DNA of 64,000 nt from Pseudoscleropodium purum (Eukaryota; Streptophyta; Bryopsida; Hypnales; Brachytheciaceae). The notes beneath the pieces were generated by a model. It saw only the letters and a list, made by a program, of their open reading frames with translations. It did no database searches and was not told the origin of the DNA. The translations under genes and the position numbers were made by a program. Below are positions 55,437 through 64,000 of this stretch, in pieces. The stretch spans positions 33,461,063 through 33,525,062 of the forward strand of contig OZ017795.1 in the NCBI GenBank assembly GCA_963969395.1, given 5' to 3'. Within the stretch, counting starts at the first letter, position 1, and each line of letters opens with the position of its first letter.

Positions 55437-55769
55437 ATGGCTTTAACTACACTATTCCATGGGAGATGATACTTGGAGTCTTGGATCCAACTAGCTCTCC
55501 ATATGTTTGATATACCAGGGTTTGTTTGTTTTTCATTTTTTATGAAGTGCCAAATTGGTCATATTAAAAGTTACAATGGTGTTTGAATTTCAACATTCAT
55601 TCAGATATTGGCTAGAAAATACCACATTAGCTGATATTACATATCCGTAATTTTGCTTTCATCCCTTCTTTGGCAATTTCATCCAATAAATTTTTATAAT
55701 TTGAAGGACTTTGGTAATTTCATCCAAAATTTTATTGTTTATGTTCAAAGGGCTTGGTGCAAGGTCAAT

Positions 55770-57750
55770 TATTTTGGTGCAATTTGACGACAAATCACTG
55801 AAAAAAACCCCACTGGGAAACACAACCCCTTCAGTCTGACGTGGAACATACCTTCTGTCTGGTTTGCAAGATAGGGTTTAGGGTTAGGGTTTTCCAGTAT
55901 GGCCGCAAGTCTGTCACCTATGTAATGCAGAGCCTCGCTTAGACTCTGTAGCCGAATACATCTTGTTTGGTGTGCTCTTGAGAGTGCATTTGCTTTGCTT
56001 GGGTTTTGCGTTTCGAACTCAGCTTTGGTGCGATTAGGTTTTTTGGTGTTTTTTGAAATCATACCGTGCTCAATCTTTTCAAACGTTTCTTCTGCTGTTT
56101 GTTTTTCGTTTCTTTAGGACTGTACTCGTTGCTGCTGGTATTGTCAGAACTGCCGCGTACCGAGTCTCCATCTTGGCTTGTTTTCTTGGAGGTCCGACTG
56201 CCACTTTGGGCAGCGACTAGAAAACGATGGGACGCTCATATTTCCTTTCGTCGTAAGCATTCGCAGTTTCTCTTCCCAGCTGTGTATATATTCTGGAATG
56301 AGATCGTTTTTTGCGTGATTGAGGGTTTGTTGACACCAGCCACTGATAGTTGGTATTTTGTGCTGATGAACCGGGTTCTTTGAATCAAGTCTGCAAGGCT
56401 TGAGGTCCCTATGAAATGCTTCTCCCGTTACTAGTCCTCGATGTGCTGATGTGTTGATACGTGTTTTGGAAGTCCACATTCTTCAGCATCATATAAAATA
56501 CCACCCATGGCGAATGAGTACCATGGGTGTATGAGAATGGTGCTAGAGCGATCTGAGATAACTTTCCCTTCTAGCCTTCGGTTTCGACTTTAGCTACAAG
56601 ATACACAATCTCGAATAACCATGCTTTCGGTCGAATTATGATGAGAAACAACATTTTCCAACACTTGGACTGACCTTTGTGATGTGAAATATGCTGCGTT
56701 CTTTCTGAATTCGAGTACTTGTGTTTTAGGTTCACCTCGTGATCGTGTGATGAGAAAATAACATATACCAATGGATCCTTCTTACATGGTTTTGGACCAT
56801 GAATGCTAGAGGAAGTTATCTGACGATCTCAGGTTTCAGAAGGATTGTTAATTTTGCTTTCTGACAATGATCAAACAAACTTTCGTTCTACCTATTGCTT
56901 CATGCAGTGCGGAAATACATTTGTATTTTGAACTGAAGAAAGACGGTATTTAGTTGCTGTTTGTCTTCGTTGTTTGCTTGAGATTTCTTCAAGGTTTGCA
57001 CATCCCAGCACTAGGTGCCGATTCATGACACCCATGTCACTACTTAGTTGCAAAGAGTAATCAATTTCCACATGCCTCCTGGAGTTGAAGTGCATTGTAT
57101 CTGTCAATGGACGTCACACTTTGCTTTGGCACATCTCTGTCTACGGATTACTTGTGTTCGTTTTTTGACATTGGCAACAAATGGTATGTTTTCTTTGGAC
57201 TTGGGGTATTGTCTTAAAGACATTTTGGACAATGTCATTGAACAAAAGGCTAAACTAAAGCTATGAGACAGTGACTGCCGGTGAATATATTCATTCGGAT
57301 TGAAACAACATGACAATTTTAAACTGGGTCGCCTACCCTAAGAACGGAGATGTGGAAGGTATGCTGGTACGAGCACCGAAATGACAACCCTAGAAAATTT
57401 GATGAGATTATTTATGAACTCAGAGATGCAGGAGAAATGCAGCACAGGTTGTTTCTAAATTTCCTGACTCTCCAGTAGTGTTTTACAAATTTTCAAATTT
57501 TCAAAACATAGGGTACGTCCCAAGGCTGAAGTATAACCTCGCATCCGCCTTGCAAGTTGCAAATGATCTGACCAAGTTACTGGTAAAAGATGGATTGGAA
57601 ACGCAAGGACAGGGAACATGGAAACAGACTGTAAGCTGTGTCTCCGGTCTTTTGATATCACCATACTTTTTTTTAGTTCTTACAGACTTTTTGTGTAGCG
57701 ATCAAGTGCCAGATGAATGCTTATTTATGCAATTTGAACCTTTTGAATGA
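55770..57750. other. Gene-like, GC-richer island of unknown identity
   Basis: About 2 kb with more balanced composition and no resemblance to the window's repeats. A telomere-like motif (TAGGGTTTAGGGTTAGGG, 55874-55891) of the telo-box kind common near plant transcription starts lies at one end. Possible exon-like stretches: 57511-57631 (+), encoding GYVPRLKYNLASALQ then VANDLTKLLVKDG, preceded by an AG and followed by GTAAGC; and an open minus-strand frame 56062-55769. I recognise no family. It may be the first part of a gene with large introns that leaves the window, or a decayed gene. Confidence 0.35.
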
Positions 57751-58027
57751 CATTCCTTTTCCCACTGGAATGACATTCCTTTTCCCAAGGATGTTTTTCA
57801 AGAAAAAATTTCAAAACTTGCCAACTTTTGTTATATTAGATGAAATCAAAAATTATAACTTAGAAAAAATTATAATAATACAATAGTAAAGTAGAATATT
57901 TTGCCAATTTATGAGAAAAAAATTAATCTCATTTGAATCAATGGATTGAAAGAGTACTATGTTGGAAGTGGAAAAAAAACTTCTTCTTCAATCCTACATA
58001 GCAAGACATATTAACCCCAACAGTCCC
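57751..58027. other. AT-rich sequence, no gene seen
   Basis: A short direct duplication (TGACATTCCTTTTCCCA, near 57749 and 57771), then AT-rich sequence. Confidence 0.5.
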
Positions 58028-59180
58028 ATAGTCCCCTGAGGGAACAAACCAGATTTTAGGTAGGTTCTTGTGACCTCAATTTTCAGTGAATTTTTTTGAA
58101 ACTTTTTTGTAGTGTAGAAAATTTGATTAGCTATGCGAGAATATAATTTTTATTACAATTGGTTCTTGAGAATAAAGGTTACACCACAAAAAGCCTAAAG
58201 TTGAATTCAGTGGCCAACACAAAAGATTGCAAAAAATCTAAATAAATTCTAATTTTTTTCCCCTAAAATTTTATATTTTTGTCTACATGTGAAGCTTTGA
58301 TTTATTCTATTTGGACTAATAATGAGAAAGCTAACCCCTGAGCATCCAAAGCAAATTCACTGAAATCTAGACCTTTTCCACTTCAATCCACTCAAGCTTT
58401 CTTTTAAGAAGAGATTCTCATAATCCAACCATACTGATTAGTAGTTAAGAGAAACTTAGAGGTATGGAAAAAAGGACACAACCTTTGACCATACTACTCA
58501 AAAGATTATAATAGTCAAAAAAGAATGATTTTCAAAATGGAGAGGCCAAATTTTGGCCTCTTAGGTGCTCAAAGGTTAAAGACAATCCGGTTTCATTAAG
58601 CAATTTAAGCATCTTCTTGAAAGAATAACTTGTAGGATTCGTTTTTAAATGGAACTTTCACAATTTTCTACAATTTTATTTTTGAAAATATTTTGTTTGC
58701 TTGCTAAAACAATCTCACCATTGGAATTATTGTCTTTCAATCCCATCTTGGAGCTATTAACAATTTAGCTATTATTTTCAATCTTAGACCTACTTCTACT
58801 TAACAATTTTTTAAAGAATGAAAATCAAGTGTGTTTTTTTTTAATTTTTTTCCTAAGCTTTCAATTCAATTCTTCAACATAAATTTTTTTAATTCAAAGT
58901 CTATAGTGCAAAAAATTCCACAATTGGTAGTCAAAGTCATCTGAAATTGTAGGCCAGTGTTCAAAAAAACTATCTTTTTTAACTTTGAATGTTAATATCT
59001 TCCAATCTATATGGTCAAACTTCATGAAATTTTTACCACATGAACTAAGAAAAGTGAAATACAAGATTTCACATTTAAATTTTTTTTAAATTTTTTTAAA
59101 TTTTATTGGATGAACACAACCAAAATGGCAGTTTTAAGTGGTGTTCGATAGAAAAATGGCCTTAGGACTATAAGGATTAA
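58028..59180 (-). mobile_element. TTAA-family element, reverse copy (decayed)
   Basis: Starts near TAGTCCCCTGAGGGAAC (a decayed TTAACCCCTAAAGGACC), continues with the TTTTAGGTAGG-T--TGTGAC landmark of the reverse copy at 45256, and ends AAAATGGCAGTTTTAAG then CTATAAGGATTAA. Somewhat longer than its relatives, so it probably contains an insertion. Confidence 0.55.
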
Positions 59181-60049
59181 CCCCTAAAGTTCTTTGACTG
59201 TGTTTTCACCAAAAAGCTCCAAAACTGCCATTTTTAGGACAAGTACCAAAAAAAATTTAAAAACGTTTTTGGATACATCCAACTACACGATCTTGTATTA
59301 TGATAATTTGAAAAGATGTGGGAAATATTTTAGAAATTTCCACCATGTAGATTACAAGATATCAGCATTTCAATTGACAAAAAGCCTTTTTTTGGCCCTG
59401 CAAAAAACCAGGCAGTTGCACTTCACAAGGTCACATTTGTATGAAAAAATGTCCAAAATGGTTGCAACTCTTTGGATTCATTCTTCAAGGCAAGTTGGCT
59501 ACATGCTTGAAAATTTTCAGATCATTTGGAATGATATAACATATAGGAAAAAAATTGTTAACAAGTAGAAAGAAGTAGAGAATGATTCGAAATACTAAAT
59601 TGTTAATAATTTATTTATGGAAACAAAAAATGCCAATCCCAATGGTTGTAATGTTGTAATAAACAATCATCACCTCATATTTTTATTTTTTTCCAAAAAT
59701 ATTGAAAATTGAGTTCAATAAAGAACTTTTGACTAATTGATCAAAATGGAATGATTCAAAGCTTTCTATTATTATAAAAATCTATTAAATTAATTTCAAA
59801 TTTTTATTTAAAAAAAAAAAGATTTTTCAGATCTGCCCATACTACGTAAGTTGAGAAACAAACTACATATAAGGCCATAACTTTTGATTCATATTTTCAA
59901 ATGTCCTAAAATTTATTGCACATAAAAGATATTCCTCATCCACACCTTCTTTTAAAATTCGGACTAAAAATATGGAAATCTCCGCTCACATGCACATGTC
60001 CGAAAAAGTTATGTTGCCAAAAAAGATACCTTGGTCCTTTAGGGGTTAA
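59177..60049 (+). mobile_element. TTAA-family non-autonomous transposon, forward copy with intact ends
   Basis: Starts TTAACCCCTAAAGTTCTTTG and ends GGTCCTTTAGGGGTTAA, a perfect 13-base inverted repeat including TTAA. 873 bases. Short frames (59194-59568 and others) are not shared as coding sequence between copies. Confidence 0.85.
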
Positions 60050-63000
60050 ACAAATTTTGAGCCTTATTGGATTTTTAAAATTCTTTACACAAAAATGAAG
60101 ATTTACATCATTCATTAGTATATCTTTGAGATATACTTATGCAAAATTTCAAAAGCAAATAAGGGGTCTACCTTACTCTAAATCATCTTGCAACATAAAG
60201 AGGTCAAGTGACTTACCAATATACTAGCCTGTTTTTGATGATTTCTTAAGCATTGTAGAATTTGTTTTTGAAATCCAAGTAGTGTAAATACAAAGCCAAA
60301 TATTTAAATTGTGTAGAAAACTTTCAAAATCTTTGATGTCATAGATTGTAAGATTATAGTATTTGAAGTTAAAAGAAATGTCTCTTTTTAAAATTGCCCT
60401 AAAATAGTTAATAAAAGTTTTTACTCTTCTTGAAGTGTAATTTTAGAACTAAAATTAGCATTTTTTTTTTAAGATTTCATGCCATATCATATTAGTTATT
60501 CAGATGCCAAATTTCAAAGGTCAGTGTGGGTTTTAGCAAAAGGTGCTTAAACTAGTTGAATTGTTTAAATTTTTCAAACAATATAACTTTCCACCCATAC
60601 ATCTAATTGGAATTTTTTTTCATACTACAAATGTGGTTAGTATATGCACCTTGTGTCAAAATTTCATAAACATTTGTTCAAAATTGACTTTGTAGGAACC
60701 TATCCAAACTTATTCAATTGTTCATTGAATGGATAATTGTCCTCTACAAATTAACCTATTTAAAACTAATTTTATCCTTTTGGATCATATAACTTACTAT
60801 AATACTCAGTAAGAAATATTTGGCAAATTATTGATCCAAGCAAGGATGAATTTACAAAATGTTATTATACCCTACATAGTGGTCAAGTTTAGACATAAAT
60901 TTATTATTTTTTGAAGTTTTGAAATTATATAAGTAAAATGTTCAAAATATTGCAAAAAAATTCTTCTATATTGCCTAATTTTTGGAATATTTTAAAAAAA
61001 ATTTAAAAATATCTAAGGGTAACATCTACAAGCATAAAACTTTTAAATTCTTATTTATTGATTGTCATTAATTTGAAATGCCAAAACAACCAAAAAAAGA
61101 CACTGCAATCAAAAACACATAAATTAAAAAAATATGAAAAGATGTAGCAACCTAATTTTTCATGCAAAATTAACTTTATTGAATGCATTTTTTTGAAGAA
61201 TTAATCTCTTTCAGGACATTTTTCAAGAAAATTAGTAGATTATATACAAAAAATTAGTGGGTTTGTAGAAGGGAAGAATTGGAAATATACATCATGATGT
61301 GCATTTTTCATCACAAATCTTCATTTGTGATACACAATTGGGACTGATGTTAAATGACACTACCATATTCTAAAACAAGTTTTATTGGCAAATAATACAC
61401 TTGAAATGATAGCATGTGGCATAGATAGTACTAAGTCTTGATAGTATTATATGACAAATGTATATTATCACATCATCTAAATTTTTTTGTGAATAACACA
61501 AATCATTAAACCATAGATTTTCATAATATTGATTACCTTCATAGATGACATGAATGGACAATAAAATTTATGAAACAAAGTCCTAGTGAGTATGTATGAT
61601 ACAAGAAGACAAACTATAATTGAAAAAAAAATTTAAACATCTTTGCATTTGTACAAGAGGACATTTAGTATTTTTGTGGTTGTAATCAATGTTAACTTCA
61701 TTGAATGAATGTTGTTGGTAAATTTCTAATTCAATTCATTTGTTGGTATTTATTTGTCTATTAGTGTTTCTGTAATTGATAATAATGGATTGACAATCAA
61801 ACATGAAATTGCTATTTTTTTTTTAATCACAACCTCAGTAGTAGAATTAGTTGCGTACTAGTTGCTCATTCATTTGAACCTCAATGGTAGGATTGATTGC
61901 ATAGACTTAAATATAAATTGTACCTTTTGTATATCTAAGACACACATTCCTTTGTTCTTTGTCTAGTTTTAAGTGACACAAGTATCTTATCATATTCAAG
62001 TATGTGATACTATTTACAATAGTTATATTATTTGTAAGGTGTCTAAAGTTGAGTTTGCTAGCTAGGTATTGAATAACCTAGTCATCACTTCATCGTATAC
62101 ATCATCCCAAGAACCAAGTCTTGATCTTTACAATAGTTGATGCAATTGCTTAAGGATTTGCACCTCCAAGAAATTAGAGTGTCATAGTGTCATTCATAGT
62201 TGTTAAAATTGCCTTCATATTGCTTGCCACCCTTGGAATTTGCAAGGCAGATTGACTAATTTTGCACAAGTCTAAGCACTTGCATCTCTTGTAGTGGTTA
62301 ATACTAAAATCACTCCTACATAGGACCTCAATGTTAAATAGGGTGGACTATGCTATTCAACACACATTAGCATCCAACAAGACAAGATCTTAGAAGTAGG
62401 AATTCCTACATGGGAAGTGCAAATCACAAACTTGTGTACAAAACTCCTTTGTGCAATTTTTGAAGTCATCGTTTAATGTGGTGCATTTCATTCTCCAATT
62501 CTTCTTAATCTCCAATTGATCAATCAAGGTTGGCACGGTCTCACGGGCTCTCTTGCCATAAGTACAAGCATCTACTCCTCATGGGATTTTAGGTGTCAAA
62601 GTGTAGGTTTCATATTTTTAACACACTTTTGGCAAGGTCTCATTCAAGCTTCAATCAAATTTTGGTAGATATGATGGAATTGATAGATGTGCAAGGTTTA
62701 GATTCTAATTACTATATAGATCTCATATTCTATATAATATTGGATGAATAAAAAATTTGCATATTTTTGTACATCATGTGCTTAGTAGGAAGTTACAATT
62801 AATCCTTGCCTCCTAAGTGCTCTCCAAACTGTATGTAATAGTTTTCCATCATATAGCTCATTAACTCTCTTGATTGTTGGTTTAAAAATTACTAAAGAAA
62901 TAATTGGTCATAAATTTGGAGAGTTGCTTCTACACATAAACCTTCTTCTTTTGGGAGAACAGCTTCATGTTTGAGAACAAAAATAAAACAAAAAAAGGTA

Positions 63001-64000
63001 CACAAAACAAAGTGGCACCCAATCTTTGGAAATAGAATGTGGTGCATTTTATTTTCCAATTCTTGATAATCCTCACTTGTTCAAGCATTTGAATTCAAAA
63101 GTTGGGACATGCATTATCAATGATGGCCATAGAATTGAGAATGGGCATATAGTCTTCTTTCAATACAAAGAACTAATGAAGGGGTCACTTAAATTGAATT
63201 TGCTAAGGTGATATGTTGGTGATCATTTATTTGAAGCTAGAGCTACCATTAATAATAGTTCTAATAACTTGTAGATATACATTGCATAGATTTTACAAAA
63301 GCCAATGGTTTAGTGATTAAATTTTTTTATTATTAATTGCAATAGTACTAAGGAGGAGGTATTGGCAATGGTAGTCCAATGGCTTTGGTACTAAGATTGC
63401 ATTATTAGTGAACATTGTACAAATAAAGAAATTATTACTTAAATGATTATTTGAAATAAGTATTGTAGTGAGTTCTTATAAAATGAAGAACAAATTAATT
63501 CTCTAATAAAAACTTAAATTTTTATTTAAGCTATATCTCCTTTTAAAAATTTGAATAAAAAGTTGCCTTCCAAAGATTTAGGGATTTTAAAAGTTTCTTT
63601 TAAAATTGTTTCAAATTAGATTTGGCTAAAATCAAATGTAAAAATCAAATGAAAAATAAATAGGAATAATATGTATATATATATATATATATATGATGAA
63701 TTTTCTAAAATCTAGACTTTATATTATTATATTATTTTTTTAATTGTTTTTTTGAAATTTCTAAATATATTTCAAAGCATCAAGAATGTTATTTGAAATT
63801 ATGTCATCTTTTATTTTCCTTCAACTAAAAGTGAGTAAAGAAAATGGCATGATTTCTTATTTCATTTAAGAATATTTGTAAATGTGACAAACTATAATAA
63901 GACTCGGTTTACTAGGTTCCTTAAAAAAAAATTCATTTGTATGTACACACATACAAACACACATATATACATAGACCAATATTACAATGAAAATTTGAGA
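60050..64000. other. AT-rich region, no gene seen
   Basis: No credible gene. Contains an (AT)n tract at about 63671-63694. Possibly further old repeats too decayed to classify. Confidence 0.5.

Noticed and set aside
56144..56479. FHRDLKP string in a minus-strand frame, resembling a kinase catalytic loop
   Set aside because: The remaining residues show no other kinase motif (no following N at the right spacing, no DFG). Treated as coincidence.

Overview
This window is nuclear DNA from a land plant. The evidence is spliceosomal introns, plant-type housekeeping genes (a ribose-phosphate diphosphokinase and the cullin-RING subunit RBX1) and decayed plant DNA transposons (hAT, PIF/Harbinger, CACTA-like). 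Most of it is very AT-rich and full of eroded repeats; only the exons, the hAT/kinase interval and a few CpG-dense blocks are GC-richer. The pattern would fit a repeat-rich bryophyte, fern or gymnosperm, but I cannot name the species. All similarity statements come from reading by eye.

Layout. 1-4 kb: the last three visible exons of a ribose-phosphate diphosphokinase gene (+), convergent with a complete three-exon RBX1 gene (-). 4-12.5 kb: AT-rich repeats, including TTAA-flanked elements with CCCCTAAAG ends. 12.5-22.2 kb: a candidate large hAT transposon. Its ends are CAAGGTTGAC and GTCAACCCTG, flanked by the near-identical octamers ACAATCTT and ATAATCTT. It carries a protein-kinase-like gene (-) and a broken hAT transposase (+), with four CpG-rich CGGAC/GTCCG blocks. 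22.3-42.3 kb: CACTA-like elements, a foldback element, remnants of a second hAT transposase, a long direct repeat pair, and an isolated decayed copy of a diphosphokinase exon at 34.45 kb. 42.34-48.68 kb: a PIF/Harbinger-type element with terminal inverted repeats of about 0.7 kb, a dead DDE transposase and a Myb-like fragment. 48.68-50.65 kb: a second copy of the diphosphokinase last exon plus RBX1, with RBX1 protein identical to copy 1. 50.65-64 kb: more repeats, and one gene-like GC-richer island at 55.8-57.7 kb that I could not identify.

How it fits together. The diphosphokinase exon (34.45 kb), the diphosphokinase last exon (48.68 kb) and RBX1 copy 2 lie in the same order and strand as the original locus. 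The simplest reading is an old duplication of the PRS-RBX1 locus. RBX1 copy 2 stayed intact, while the PRS copy was split by about 14 kb of transposons, the Harbinger element lying directly against the last exon. The most unusual object is the hAT-type element with a kinase-like cargo gene; the second is a TTAA-targeted family in which copies sit head to head sharing one TTAA.
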